The notes: generated from the sequence alone by a model not told the origin. Numbered from the stretch's first letter, positions 24,972-34,198 are shown. The stretch is DNA of 64,000 bases from UBA7703 sp963667195 (GCA_963667195.1 OY762962.1:496001-560000), one strand, 5' to 3'. Made by a program: numbers and translations.

Positions 24972-25012
24972 GTCTTAGCAGCGGGTTACACAATCGTCCA
25001 ATTGAACTCAAC

Positions 25013-25052
25013 AAAGCGGTGGACCAGATCATCTCGATCGGTCCACCGCTTT
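25013..25052 (+). terminator. terminator after the IIC gene
   Basis: Stem AAAGCGGTGGACC / GGTCCACCGCTTT, 13 perfect pairs, 42 bases after the IIC stop codon. It lacks a long T-run but has CTTTCTG. The rest of the 345-base gap to 25316 is AT-rich with no gene I can support. Confidence 0.75.
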
Positions 25053-25227
25053 CTGTAAGCAATATGTTTTGATTTGTGCATCCAAGAGTATCAATTTGAC
25101 ATCGGCCTGTTATTTGAAACGAAGTGTAGTCAAGTCTACGCGAAATGGTAGCAGCCTCGAAAATTGGAAACTGGAATTCTCTATAATAACCGTTTCATTG
25201 TATTCGCTCTTGCTGTTTTTTAGACAA

Positions 25228-25256
25228 ACAAAAACCATCCGCTGGATGGTTTTTGT
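25228..25256 (-). terminator. terminator downstream of the UPF0047 pseudogene
   Basis: Inverted repeat ACAAAAACCATCC / GGATGGTTTTTGT with a two-base centre. The T-rich arm on the minus strand follows the hairpin, as expected for a gene ending at 25317. It still looks functional although the gene is broken. Confidence 0.75.
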
Positions 25257-25316
25257 TGATTAGCTTATTATCAAAGAAGCTAATGTAAGAATTAAAAAGA
25301 ACCGGCCAAAGTTTCC

Positions 25317-25924
25317 TCAGCGCTGTTGTTGCAGCGTGAATTCTCGCATGTTTGCCTTTTCCTCTTTGGTGAACTTTCTCAGGGTGTTGATCGTTTCGCC
25401 ATTGTTCCACTTGCGGTCGCCAACATCGTCCGTCGTGCCCATGATGGTTACGTTGACCTGACGATAACGAGCGCGCAAGTGATCCCAATCGACAAAATAG
25501 ATATGCGCGAATTCTCCCGCGTCGAGCTTTCCGTCCTTGTTGGTGACGCTCTCGCTGCGCCCTAAGAACACGCTCCTGAGGTGTCCATCGGTGTTCATGC
25601 TGGTGAAGTTGCCGGGTTCGTCGCAGGCGCGGCCAAACTGCGCGTGGAAGGGACCGGGTGGCGATACTAGTGCTCCTCGGCAAAGTCCGGAATCATCTTT
25701 CGCATGATGTCCAGCAAATCGTGCTGCCGGTACTCCAGATCAAACGAGTCGAGATCGTGCGAGCATTCCTGAATCATCACGGAACACGTCGAATAATGCG
25801 AAACGATGGAGTAGGTGCAGTTTTTGACGCCCGATGCCGCGACGATTTCCAATATCCCCTTAGAGATATCGTGAAACGTGGGAATCCATCCGCGGGACTG
25901 CAACTCGATCTCTTTTTGAACCAC
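25317..25924 (-). pseudogene. UPF0047/YjbQ-family gene broken by an amber codon and a frameshift
   Basis: The 5' part (GTG at 25924) encodes ELQSRGWIPTFHDISKGILE, HYSTCSVMIQECSHDLD and DIMRKMIPDF, then reaches TAG after EEH at 25667. In the same frame YRHP follows, but the continuation HAQFGRACDEPGNFTSMNTD and GHLRSVFLGRSE is in another frame, as if one base was lost near CACCCGGTCCC. So there are two lesions, a Gln-to-amber change (inferred) and a one-base deletion. Intact members of this family carry a conserved His/Asp set and have reported thiamine-phosphate-synthase-like side activity. Both halves end cleanly, so decay is recent. A sequencing error cannot fully explain two lesions. Confidence 0.82.
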
Positions 25925-26077
25925 TTTAAATTACATATTCTTCTCCTGATGATTGTTTTTTATCAGTCTTGTTTGTTTGCGTTCTGCTGCGCGGTCATCC
26001 CATGCGCTGCGAACGGCTAAAATCATCTCGTATAGCATTGCTGCTCTGTCCTTCACCTTCACAACCCCGCTGGAAGA

Positions 26078-26638
26078 ACCAGTCGCCTCCGCGCCCGCGC
26101 GAATCATGCGATACACGTCCGCTCTGCTGCTGCGGCAGGCCTTGTTCACGACGGGGATACGCTGTTCATCAACTCCGGTACCACCACGTATTTCACCGCG
26201 GTCGAGCTCAAGCAACGCAAAAATCTCAACGTGGTCACAAACTCCATCTCCGTTGCGGTGGAGCTGGGCGGGCTTCCGACCTTTCGCGTGATTCTGCTCG
26301 GCGGCAACATCAGTGCGCAGTATTCCTTTACCTACGGCGAGGATGTGAAGGAGCAAATCTCCCGCTATCGCGCAAACCGGGCGATTCTCTCCATGGATGA
26401 CATTCAACCCGGCGCGGGCATCACCACCTATCACGCCGAGGAAAGCGTGATCGACCACATCATGATGGAGCGCGCGCAGTCGTCCATCATTGTCGCGGAC
26501 AGCACAAAGCTCGGCAAGGAGAGCTTCTCGCGCATTAGCGCACTATCGCCGAAGACGCTGATTCTCACCGACAGCGGCGCAAGCCCGGAGATCGTGGAGC
26601 AAATCCGCGCGGAGTGCGTCGAGCTACAGATCATCTGA
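26078..26638 (+). pseudogene. headless DeoR-family regulator remnant
   Basis: The plus-strand frame reads AAAAGLVHDGDTLFINSGTT, then YFTAVELKQRKNLNVVTNSI, and continues through MVLGGN-like ILLGGNISAQYSF to the stop at 26638. This is the sugar-phosphate-sensing domain of DeoR regulators, with the DSGTT-like loop NSGTTT. The N-terminal DeoR helix-turn-helix is absent: upstream (25930-26077) I find no DeoR-like coding. An in-frame ATG exists only at 26231, which would cut the sensor domain too. It lies beside the UPF0047 pseudogene, so this corner of the PTS locus has decayed while the GntR gene is intact. A minus-strand frame ending at 25931 (ending NNHQEKNM) crosses the junction but I cannot identify it. 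Confidence 0.78.
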
Positions 26639-26671
26639 TTTCCGTATCAACCTAATTCAATCTTCGTCTTA

Positions 26672-27955
26672 TCAATGCCCGTCTTGCAGTAAGACGGGCT
26701 TTCTCGTAAATCGGTTGATGAAAACATAGTACCAAACGGCGCAGACGAGATAGGACCCCACGCAGAGGGCAAGCAACGCCACCGTCGGTATCTTTCCCAG
26801 CAACGCGCCGACCAGATAGGACATCGCCGCCGCGGACACGCTGAAAAGCACCGTACGCCAAGCGTTGTACACGCCGGAGACGGCTGGATCGATCAGCTGG
26901 AACACCATCGATGGCACGGCGTAATCGACCAACGTCCTGCCCATGTATCCAAACATGGCCACGATCAAAAACAGCATCTCCCTGCCGCTGTATGGCAAAA
27001 AAACCACCGTACATAGAAGCCCCGCGCCGATTAAGCCGAGTCGCTTTGGCTGCATAACGCGGAAGAGCGCATTATAGGAAAGGCTGCCCAAGAGGTAGCC
27101 GATTGATCCCGCCATCGCGAGATTGGCTGCTGTTTTTGCGGAAGCGCCGAGCTCCAGCGCAACCAACACAAGGGAATTGAGGATCCCAATTGTAACCCCG
27201 CGCAGGGTGTTTGGAATGACGAACACACGAAACTCCGGCTGCCGCAGCACGGAGACTACCATGCTTATCTTTGCTTTGACGCCAACTTTCGCCTGCTTGG
27301 GATGCGCAAACGGTTCGTGAAACACCGTCATCTTCCGGTTGCAGACATAAGCCGCGAACACCAGCAGCGCGCTAGAGCAAAACCCGATGAGAAACGCAAT
27401 CCTAGCGGAACAGCGCGACAGCGTCTGCGCAAACAGCCAGCTGTACGCCATGCCGAAGAGCCCGATCGAGACGCCCGTCATGGAGGCAACCACGCCGTAT
27501 CGCTCGATATCGATGATTTGATACAGCATTTTATAATCCAGCACGCCCTTGCAGGATGCCAGCACAATCTGCACCGAAGCAACCACTATCACGAGCAACC
27601 AAATCGTGTGCGAGGCCACTTGATCGTTGAGCAGCAGCGGCAGGTAGCAGACGAAAAGTAACGAGATCGAAAATAGCAGCCAGCCATTTTGACGAACAGC
27701 ATTCGGCCTCCGCTCCGCAATATCGGAAAACGCCATCGTCGCAATCAGGCTCACGACGCAGAGCACCGTGTTAAACACCCCGATATCCACGGTGGAAACA
27801 CCCTTCTGCGCGAGGTAAAGCTGAACAAACGTGCCGCTGATGAACAGCGCCGCCGCGGCATAGCATCCTTCCCGAATGGCGTAGTAGATTCCGTTGTTGC
27901 GCTGTGTACGCCAAATCTCCCGCGGGGTATCCGCGTTATTTATTTGTGGGTGCAT
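26672..27955 (-). CDS. MFS transporter
   Basis: A 427-residue protein of twelve predicted membrane helices in two bundles, with a cytoplasmic loop near residue 210-240 (VFHEPFAHPKQAKVGVKAK). FNTVLCVVSLIATMAFSDIA followed by ERRP is the loop 2-3 signature of the major facilitator superfamily, and RRPNAVRQNG is basic. The substrate is unclear; by position it may be an exporter or uptake system for the neighbouring sugar acid or amino-sugar cluster. The ATG at 27955 follows GGCGGAAAAGAACC; an earlier ATG at 27997 has weaker support. It is separated by a terminator from the nagB-like gene. Confidence 0.88.
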   Translation of the reverse strand: MHPQINNADTPREIWRTQRNNGIYYAIREGCYAAAALFISGTFVQLYLAQKGVSTVDIGVFNTVLCVVSLIATMAFSDIAERRPNAVRQNGWLLFSISLLFVCYLPLLLNDQVASHTIWLLVIVVASVQIVLASCKGVLDYKMLYQIIDIERYGVVASMTGVSIGLFGMAYSWLFAQTLSRCSARIAFLIGFCSSALLVFAAYVCNRKMTVFHEPFAHPKQAKVGVKAKISMVVSVLRQPEFRVFVIPNTLRGVTIGILNSLVLVALELGASAKTAANLAMAGSIGYLLGSLSYNALFRVMQPKRLGLIGAGLLCTVVFLPYSGREMLFLIVAMFGYMGRTLVDYAVPSMVFQLIDPAVSGVYNAWRTVLFSVSAAAMSYLVGALLGKIPTVALLALCVGSYLVCAVWYYVFINRFTRKPVLLQDGH

Positions 27956-28016
27956 GGTTCTTTTCCGCCAAAAACGTTCACTTATACCTTGAATCAAATG
28001 ACAAAGCCAGTATGAA

Positions 28017-28049
28017 ACAGGGTGGTCGGGTTGATCCCGGCCACCCTGT
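28017..28049 (-). terminator. terminator at the end of the amino-sugar operon
   Basis: Stem ACAGGGTGG / CCACCCTGT with inner CGGG/CCCG pairs, 18 bases after the stop codon of the nagB-like gene on the minus strand. It closes the long leftward operon. Confidence 0.85.
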
Positions 28050-28066
28050 CAGCGCTATTTCGCGCA

Positions 28067-29020
28067 TCAATATTGGAAATAATCGTCCGCCTTGATCGTT
28101 GCCGCGGAGTTTTCCGACATATAGATATAGGTTGGCTTATCGCGCAATTGCAAGATGGAAGCCGGCAGCTCCTGGCAGGGATTTGCAAAGATGCAAAGCC
28201 GCGAGATCATACGCTGCCAGGTGACCTTGGTCCCATCCGTCGTGATGCCGTGGAGGTCGAACACGTTCTTTGCCTGCATCGCATCGCGCGGACCCATCAT
28301 CGCGCCCATCGGGGGCACCTTCGCCACGTCTCCGCTGTAGCCAAAGGAACCGTGCAGTGAATTTTGCAGCATCGTCATGGGATGCAGCTTTGCCACCTTC
28401 GCGGGCTGGCGCATGTATTCCTCCAGCGAGTCGCAATACCAGTCTTCTACCGGATCGATAAACGCGAGATGCCCCGGCCAACCCGGTCCGGAATAGATCG
28501 CATCCGCTTCGCCGTCGTCCTCCAGTCGTTTGGAATAGCTGTCCACCGTCTCGTTGGAGAAATAGACGAAATTTTCCATCTTGAAACCCAGCGAAGGATC
28601 GAGCTGCGAGATGCAAAAGCGCATAAACGCGTTGCCAAAGCCCGACTCATAGCTCAGCGGCGCGATGTTGCCGTCTTCGTCCGCCCACTCGTCCATCATA
28701 TAAAATTTCACGTTGCGGCAGCTGACATGGCAGCTGTTGAGCATGTACGCGAGCTTGCGGTATGTTGTGCAGGGATTCGGCATGACCAGCACAACCTTTT
28801 TATCGAGACGATCAGAATCCAGAATTCGGTTGAACATGTCGGTAAGCATGATCATCTCAAACTCTTCATTGCGGATGACGTCCAAATGCACATTAGTGTT
28901 ACGAGGATGAATGTGGTTCATCGCTGCTATGTCTTCGCGCGTGATCGCGCGCACACGATTGAGCTCCGCTTCGTCGCGATATGGCACCCACGCGCCGGGT
29001 TTCTGATGAAAGGTTCCCAT
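28067..29020 (-). CDS. NagB-like (glucosamine-6-phosphate deaminase/isomerase family) protein
   Basis: A 317-residue protein with the NagB/RpiA/SugIsom fold: VVLVMPNPCTTYRKLAYMLN, YMMDEWADEDGN (NagB has NMDEY), YSGPGWPGHLAF and GAMMGPRDAMQAKNVF. In E. coli NagB the active loop is NDGHIAFNEP; here it is WPGHLAFIDP. The Asp141 position is Pro and Glu148 is Asp, whereas His143 is kept. It is therefore unlikely to have plain GlcN6P deaminase activity. It is the last gene of the operon beside NagA and the ceramidase-like protein. ATG at 29020 has a modest site (GAGAAACTGTACC); in-frame sequence runs upstream to 29107 without a better one. Confidence 0.82.
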   Translation of the reverse strand: MGTFHQKPGAWVPYRDEAELNRVRAITREDIAAMNHIHPRNTNVHLDVIRNEEFEMIMLTDMFNRILDSDRLDKKVVLVMPNPCTTYRKLAYMLNSCHVSCRNVKFYMMDEWADEDGNIAPLSYESGFGNAFMRFCISQLDPSLGFKMENFVYFSNETVDSYSKRLEDDGEADAIYSGPGWPGHLAFIDPVEDWYCDSLEEYMRQPAKVAKLHPMTMLQNSLHGSFGYSGDVAKVPPMGAMMGPRDAMQAKNVFDLHGITTDGTKVTWQRMISRLCIFANPCQELPASILQLRDKPTYIYMSENSAATIKADDYFQY

Positions 29021-29128
29021 GGTACAGTTTCTCACTTTCTTTTCTCTTCTTTTCCGTTGATTGAATGATTTTTTATTCTCGTGCCGTTTTCTAGCTCCGG
29101 CACGCAATCGTCTTCTTAATCGGACAGG

Positions 29129-30469
29129 CTAGTCCGGCAAGCGATCGATCGTATCCAGTGTGCGGTCGATCAGCTCTCGCCCGAACGCGACGTCCAGCAT
29201 TGACGTGTCCGCCTCATAACCGCCCTCGCTCATGCCCTGCGGCGTGATCAGGTAGCCGGGCAGGCAACCGTTTGCCAGCGTATTGACCACCACCATCGGA
29301 TAACCCGCCATGGCTTTGAGGTAGAGCGCGTACTCGACAAACGCTTCTCCCGGAATGCCGATCACGCAGCAGGAGCCGATGCGAAACACCTGAATCTCCG
29401 CCGGTCGCTCGTCACGCAATAGCTCAATCTGCACACCGCGGTTCTGCATCCGCACATAGCCAAGTTGATCCTCCGATCCGAGTAGCTTCAGGTTCGCGTT
29501 TTGCCAAAGATAGTATTCGTCCCGATTCGTTGAGGTACCATAGCGCGCGTATAGGTCTTCATAGATCGCGCGATCCCTTTCCACGCGCTTTTCCAGTTCC
29601 GCCTCTTCACCAAAGGCACGAATGATCGGCTTTATACTGGAGCTTGCAACTGAAAGAGACAGATCGCTTCGGTATTCGCCGCGTTCAACCACGCGCCAAG
29701 CGGCGATTCCCAGCAACGAACCCACGCGCTCCGCTTCGTCAAACGATTCTCCGGTGCGGTAGTACCGGCTGGACTGATTGCCGGAGGCGCCCTGCGCAAA
29801 CCCGAATACGGCATCCGGCTCATGTTTTTGAATCTCCTGTCGCATATAGCCCGGATAGTCCGCCGTGACCACGTCGCTCCACTCGTGAATAAACGTCGGG
29901 TGCAGCGTATAGTTCACGAACACGCCGCGCACCCGGTCGTTCCCGTCCTTCACAGAAAACACGCTGACCAGCGGGTCATGCGGGCCGCCTCGCATCGTTC
30001 TGTTTCCGCCGACGCCCTGCTCCGCGCCGCAGATTTCACATCCATAGGCGAGCGTCGCCTCAAAGCACTCGTTCTTTGCCTGCGCTACAATTCGCGTGAT
30101 CCGCTCGATGAGCGATTCCACATACGCATGCGGTTGTTCTTTGCCAGCTTCCAGGCTCTCCACGTCGAGCCTGCCCGCAGCCCACGGGCCGGAGTGCGTG
30201 TGCGAACACGAGATCATCAAATGATCCGCCTTTAGTCCGCAAACCGCCTGTACACGCCTGCGCACCTCCGCCACATGCCGTTTTGAGAAAAACAGCAGAT
30301 CCAGCGTGACCATCGCTAGTTCCGTTTCACCATCGGAAAGATAAAGACACGCCGCAAACAGCGGATCGTGTACGCCGGTGTTGTTGCGCGGATAATGCGG
30401 ATATCCCGCCAATTCCAACCCCTGATCGGGCGAAATCTCTGTCTGCGCAACTCCCGCTCTGAACCTCAT
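29129..30469 (-). CDS. neutral/alkaline-ceramidase-family amidohydrolase, no signal peptide
   Basis: A 446-residue protein with the N-terminal catalytic domain of neutral/alkaline ceramidases. It shows GVAQTEISPDQGLELAGYP, SCSHTHSGPWA (Zn ligand His residues), NYTLHPTFIH, DYPGYMRQEI, and GASGNQSSRYY near the nucleophile Ser region. Known ceramidases are secreted or membrane proteins of about 650-780 residues; here the C-terminal immunoglobulin-like domain and a signal peptide are missing, so it should be cytosolic. It may deacylate an imported N-acyl amino sugar or lipid-like amide. It lies 33 bases after NagA. Function inferred from family and operon. Confidence 0.85.
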   Translation of the reverse strand: MRFRAGVAQTEISPDQGLELAGYPHYPRNNTGVHDPLFAACLYLSDGETELAMVTLDLLFFSKRHVAEVRRRVQAVCGLKADHLMISCSHTHSGPWAAGRLDVESLEAGKEQPHAYVESLIERITRIVAQAKNECFEATLAYGCEICGAEQGVGGNRTMRGGPHDPLVSVFSVKDGNDRVRGVFVNYTLHPTFIHEWSDVVTADYPGYMRQEIQKHEPDAVFGFAQGASGNQSSRYYRTGESFDEAERVGSLLGIAAWRVVERGEYRSDLSLSVASSSIKPIIRAFGEEAELEKRVERDRAIYEDLYARYGTSTNRDEYYLWQNANLKLLGSEDQLGYVRMQNRGVQIELLRDERPAEIQVFRIGSCCVIGIPGEAFVEYALYLKAMAGYPMVVVNTLANGCLPGYLITPQGMSEGGYEADTSMLDVAFGRELIDRTLDTIDRLPD

Positions 30470-30502
30470 TCCCTCTATCCCCTTTCCATACGGACCGCCT
30501 GC

Positions 30503-31660
30503 TTAAGCCGGCTGTCCGTCAATCCGTTCCCCATCGATCCATACACCAAAGAGATGCATGGAGTCGTCCGCCAATACGAGATTTGCGCGTTTACCCGGAG
30601 CAATGCTGCCAACCTCGCCATCGAGACCAACCGCACGCGCGGGGTTCAGGCTCGCCATACGAAACGCCTGAACTACGTCGATACCAGCATGGCGCATCAT
30701 ATTGCGGCAGGCGACTTCCATCGTGAGCTTGCTACCGCTGAGTCCGCCGTTTGCGTCGAACATCAAATCGGATATGTGCCGCAGATTCTCCGGCGACTGC
30801 TCGCTGGAAACAAAGCTGTCCGTAATCAAAATCACCCGGTCGTCGCCCTTGATGCGGCATATGAGCCGCAGCATATCAGGATGCACGTGGATGCCGCAGG
30901 AGTCGCAAATCACCTCCGCGTACATGTCCGGATCATAGAAGCAGGCTTCGTCCGGCCCGCAGGCGCGCGTTCCGCCAACATCACACGGCGCGCCCGTCGC
31001 GTTGGTGCAGTGCGTTTGAATGATCAGGTCATAGTCTTTGAGCTGCGCGATTTGCGCAGGAGTGGCCTCGCTGTGCCCAACGGCAAACCGTACGTTATTA
31101 TTGACAGCTTTCGCCGCCTGCACAAACGAAGCCACGCCCTCTCTTTCCGGCGCAATTGCCCAAACCAAAACATCCTTACCAGCCGCCTGAATCAGCGCGT
31201 TCGCTTCGTCGGGCTTAATCGGCCCGCGCCACTGGTTTTTCTCCGGCGAAGCGCCGTATTTCGGGTTCATATATGGCCCTTCCATGTAGATGCCGCCGAT
31301 GTTGGGCGCGCTGCCCTGCCGCATCGCGTCCTGAATCCGCCGGATTGCCGCAATCATCTCGTCATAGGAAAGATTGTAGTAGAGCGTCGCCAACACCGTC
31401 GTTTCTCCGTGCGCGAGGAAATTCGCCGCGGCGCCCGCGGGATCGGCGTCAAACATGATTCCGTTACCACCGTGGCAGTGGATGTCCACAAACCCCGGAC
31501 CAACCAGTTTTCCCTGCGCGTCGAAAATCTCTGCGTCGATTGGAATCTTCGTTTCATCCATCGTTCCAAAAGAAACAATTCTCCCCTTGTCGATGAGGAT
31601 TGCTCCATCTCGAAGAATCCGATCCTCCAGAACCAAGTTTGCATTGACGATGGCTTTCAT
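30503..31660 (-). CDS. nagA: N-acetylglucosamine-6-phosphate deacetylase
   Basis: A 385-residue amidohydrolase that removes acetate from GlcNAc6P, giving GlcN6P. Motifs are GFVDIHCHGGNG (metal His-x-His), EGPYMNPKYGA with the metal Glu, VGHSEAT, the TNATGA segment, and the catalytic Asp in LITDSFVSS. ALMP-type ends are LNPARAVGLDGEVGSIAPG, then KRANLVLADD. Start is ATG at 31660 after GAGGTGAGAGC. It is downstream of an FGGY kinase and upstream of the ceramidase-like gene. Its presence argues that the operon handles an N-acetyl hexosamine. Confidence 0.93.
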   Translation of the reverse strand: MKAIVNANLVLEDRILRDGAILIDKGRIVSFGTMDETKIPIDAEIFDAQGKLVGPGFVDIHCHGGNGIMFDADPAGAAANFLAHGETTVLATLYYNLSYDEMIAAIRRIQDAMRQGSAPNIGGIYMEGPYMNPKYGASPEKNQWRGPIKPDEANALIQAAGKDVLVWAIAPEREGVASFVQAAKAVNNNVRFAVGHSEATPAQIAQLKDYDLIIQTHCTNATGAPCDVGGTRACGPDEACFYDPDMYAEVICDSCGIHVHPDMLRLICRIKGDDRVILITDSFVSSEQSPENLRHISDLMFDANGGLSGSKLTMEVACRNMMRHAGIDVVQAFRMASLNPARAVGLDGEVGSIAPGKRANLVLADDSMHLFGVWIDGERIDGQPA

Positions 31661-31715
31661 GCTCTCACCTCTTGTGTCGACTAATCTGCTGTTTGCAGGC
31701 AAAATCTTCTTTTAA

Positions 31716-33179
31716 TCATGACTCGCGGTCGGATTCCAGCTTTTGCTCTAGCGCGCGAAAGCGTAAATATTGTCTCTCTTCCTCTTTTGAGAATTCGGAG
31801 GGCAGGCAAACCTGCGAAGCCGCAATTTGCGGCCAGTGCTCTCGCCGGAATACCCCCACGCCAAGTCCCGCCAGAATCGCTGCTCCAGCCCCCGCCGTCT
31901 CCGCGTTATCCGGAATGGAGACCGGAATTCCAAGGCCGTCCGCGAATAATTGTCGCCAGAGCGGACTCTTGACCCCACCGCCAAAGAGAACGAGACTTTT
32001 CGTCTCCCTGCGCGCGTCCATGGACTCCAATATCTCGCGAATTTGGTAGACAACGCCACGCATCACAGCCAGCGCGAGATCCCCACGCTCAGTCGCAAGT
32101 GTAACGTTGTGAAAACACCCAGTCGATGCGGGATCAAACCGCGGAAATCCCGGCCCGCAGAGATACGGCAAAAACGTAACCTCGCTGCCCCTATCCCGCG
32201 CAAACTGCGCCTCGCGGTTGATCGCATCATAGTTCGTTTCCCGGTAGATGCTGTCCCGTAGCCAGCGAAGGCTTGCCCCCGCGGCTCCCGCGACGCTCTC
32301 ACTGACCCATTCACCGGGGAATACATACGGCGACCAGCCGACGTGCATGCCCTCTTCCGGCGCAAACCGGTCGGAGAGTTTGCAGACCGCGGCAGCTGTG
32401 CCCAGCGACACCGTCACAACGTCCTTTGCTAGCCCCGCACCAAGCGAGGCGCAACGCTGATCCTGCGCACCCACGCAGACGACACAGTCGCCGGATAACC
32501 CCAGCTTTTCCGCAACTTCCGGCAGGACGGTTCCCGCCACGCTACCGCTAGGGAGAATTTGCGGAAGCGTTTCTTCCGAAATTCCGTATCGCGCGAGAGT
32601 CGGTTTGTGCCAGCCGCCCGCCCGCATGTTGTATAGCAGTGTGCCGGACGCCATGGAAGGGTCTGTAACCGCGCGGCCAGTCAGCTTCGCAGTCAAGTAA
32701 TCCAATGGCATCAAAAATCGGTCTGCAGCGTGAAAAATCTCCGGCTGATGCGTCTGCATCCACAAAAGCTTTGGCAGCGTATAGGTTGCGGCGATTCGCT
32801 TGCCCGTGCGCAAAAACGTTTCCTCTTGCCCGAGTTCGGCAGCCAGCAGCCGTTCCTCTTCCTCCGCCCGCGTATCCATCCAGCTGAGCGCGTTACTCAG
32901 CGGCTGCAGATGTTGATCGACCGGAACGATGCTGATTCCCTGGGAACTGACACTGATCGCCGTGATTAGCTTTCCTTCAATTCCCGCTTTTTCTATAGCG
33001 CCTCGCATCGTGCGGCAGGCGATCTCCCACCAGAGATTTGCATCCTGCTCATACCAGTTCGGCTTTGGCGTCATGAGTCCGTATTCGATATAGTCCGCAC
33101 CCAGCAGACGCAACGTTTCGTCATACACCATGCTGCGGCAGCCGGTCGTGCCGAGATCAATCGCCATCAAATACGCCAT
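31716..33179 (-). CDS. FGGY-family carbohydrate kinase
   Basis: A 487-residue kinase. The N-terminal FGGY domain has AIDLGTTGCRSMVYD with the ATP-phosphate loop and SSQGISIVPVD, NALSWMDTRAEEE. The C-terminal domain has VCVGAQDQRCASLGAGL with the catalytic Asp, VSLGTAAAV and FGGGVKSPLWRQLFAD. It should phosphorylate an open-chain or ring sugar with ATP; the best length match is the xylulokinase group, though the operon contents suggest an amino-sugar- or sugar-acid-derived ketose or aldose. AAAAGGATGGTTGC precedes the ATG. It lies 45 bases after the unknown gene at 33225. Confidence 0.92.
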   Translation of the reverse strand: MAYLMAIDLGTTGCRSMVYDETLRLLGADYIEYGLMTPKPNWYEQDANLWWEIACRTMRGAIEKAGIEGKLITAISVSSQGISIVPVDQHLQPLSNALSWMDTRAEEEERLLAAELGQEETFLRTGKRIAATYTLPKLLWMQTHQPEIFHAADRFLMPLDYLTAKLTGRAVTDPSMASGTLLYNMRAGGWHKPTLARYGISEETLPQILPSGSVAGTVLPEVAEKLGLSGDCVVCVGAQDQRCASLGAGLAKDVVTVSLGTAAAVCKLSDRFAPEEGMHVGWSPYVFPGEWVSESVAGAAGASLRWLRDSIYRETNYDAINREAQFARDRGSEVTFLPYLCGPGFPRFDPASTGCFHNVTLATERGDLALAVMRGVVYQIREILESMDARRETKSLVLFGGGVKSPLWRQLFADGLGIPVSIPDNAETAGAGAAILAGLGVGVFRREHWPQIAASQVCLPSEFSKEEERQYLRFRALEQKLESDRES

Positions 33180-33224
33180 GCAACCATCCTTTTGTGCGGT
33201 CTACCTCCTGCTGATACGCAGGTG

Positions 33225-34157
33225 TTATTTCGTAAACGCGTACTCCGCGCGGCCTGTCTTCTCGTCGTAGTGCAGCATGGTAAAGCGGAATCCGGCAGCT
33301 TTCGCAATCGCATCCATCACCGAAGTCGTGGTCAGCTCATACCAACGGGATACCGTTCTGCCGCTCGCCTTGATGTGGCTCACCGCCGGACACGCGCTGA
33401 TCAGCACATGCAGTCCTTCGCCCTCGCGCTCGGTCGTTAGCACGTCCTGTGCTTCCTCCGCCGCGTAGATATCCCGAAGATACGTCTCCATGGGAGCGAT
33501 GCCTTCGCTCTTCATCCGCTCGATCAGCGGCGCAAAATAGGCCAGCGCGTATTCCCGCAGATAGCGATCCACTGCCGCTTCACCAAAACGAGTCCCGACA
33601 TACTCGACGCCCGCATTCATGGAAAGATGGAAATCCTTGTGAAAATAGCGGTTGTCGCTCGCGCTGCGCTTCATCACGCGCGTCTTTGGGGACACCTTGA
33701 GGGTGTCGCGAAACTTCGCGGGATCATAGATCAAGAGTTCGCAGTTAGCCTCATCGCATCCCGTGAAGTTATAGACGTATTTCAGCCCGTACTGCTCCAC
33801 GGTGCGCCGGTAGAGGTCGCAGTGGCTGCAATAATCGTGATACGGCGTCATGTGCTTGATGGCAAGCAGCCTTCCCTTGGACGGGCAATGCCGCATCCGG
33901 CAGAGATACCAGCCGTTTTCCTCGTCGAGGTAGAGGTCAAAGTCCGCAGCCTCTTCGTTGAGCGTGTGCGTCCAGTAGTTCCAGCAGCCGACGATGCCGT
34001 TTTTGCTGAGCTCTTCTTCCAATAAGTGCGTAGGGCCGTTTTTCTTTGGGTCAAACAGGTCTTCCCAATATCGATGCACCTCTTCTACGCCGTAATTCTC
34101 TTCCAGAAACGTAAATAGCGTGCTGTAGGACGGGATAAACTCCGTGCAGGAAATCAT
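33225..34157 (-). CDS. conserved protein of unknown function with paired cysteines
   Basis: A 310-residue soluble protein that I do not recognise with certainty. It begins with a helical EFIPSYSTLFTFLEENYG and ERVHRYWEDL-like EEVHRYWEDL region. Cys pairs occur in YHDYCSHCDLYRR and GCDEANCELL, with others at MRHCPSKG and ISACPAVSH; they could bind a metal. The second half includes YLREYALAYFAPLIERMKSE and ends with a beta-rich LHYDEKTGRAEYAF. It sits between the YhcH and kinase genes with a clear site (GAAAGGATTTCCT), so it is part of the operon. It may be an oxidoreductase or hydrolase for an unusual sugar. Confidence 0.8.
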   Translation of the reverse strand: MISCTEFIPSYSTLFTFLEENYGVEEVHRYWEDLFDPKKNGPTHLLEEELSKNGIVGCWNYWTHTLNEEAADFDLYLDEENGWYLCRMRHCPSKGRLLAIKHMTPYHDYCSHCDLYRRTVEQYGLKYVYNFTGCDEANCELLIYDPAKFRDTLKVSPKTRVMKRSASDNRYFHKDFHLSMNAGVEYVGTRFGEAAVDRYLREYALAYFAPLIERMKSEGIAPMETYLRDIYAAEEAQDVLTTEREGEGLHVLISACPAVSHIKASGRTVSRWYELTTTSVMDAIAKAAGFRFTMLHYDEKTGRAEYAFTK

Positions 34158-34198
34158 AGGAAATCCTTTCTTGTATCAAACGATGTTCTTACGAATCG

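Noticed and set aside
25931..26458. Minus-strand 175-codon frame crossing the DeoR remnant, ending NNHQEKNM
   Set aside because: Most of it is antisense to the DeoR sensor domain. The last 40 codons could be a real fragment but I cannot identify it.
30368..31684. 438-codon plus-strand frame opposite nagA
   Set aside because: Antisense shadow of nagA. The minus strand carries all NagA motifs.
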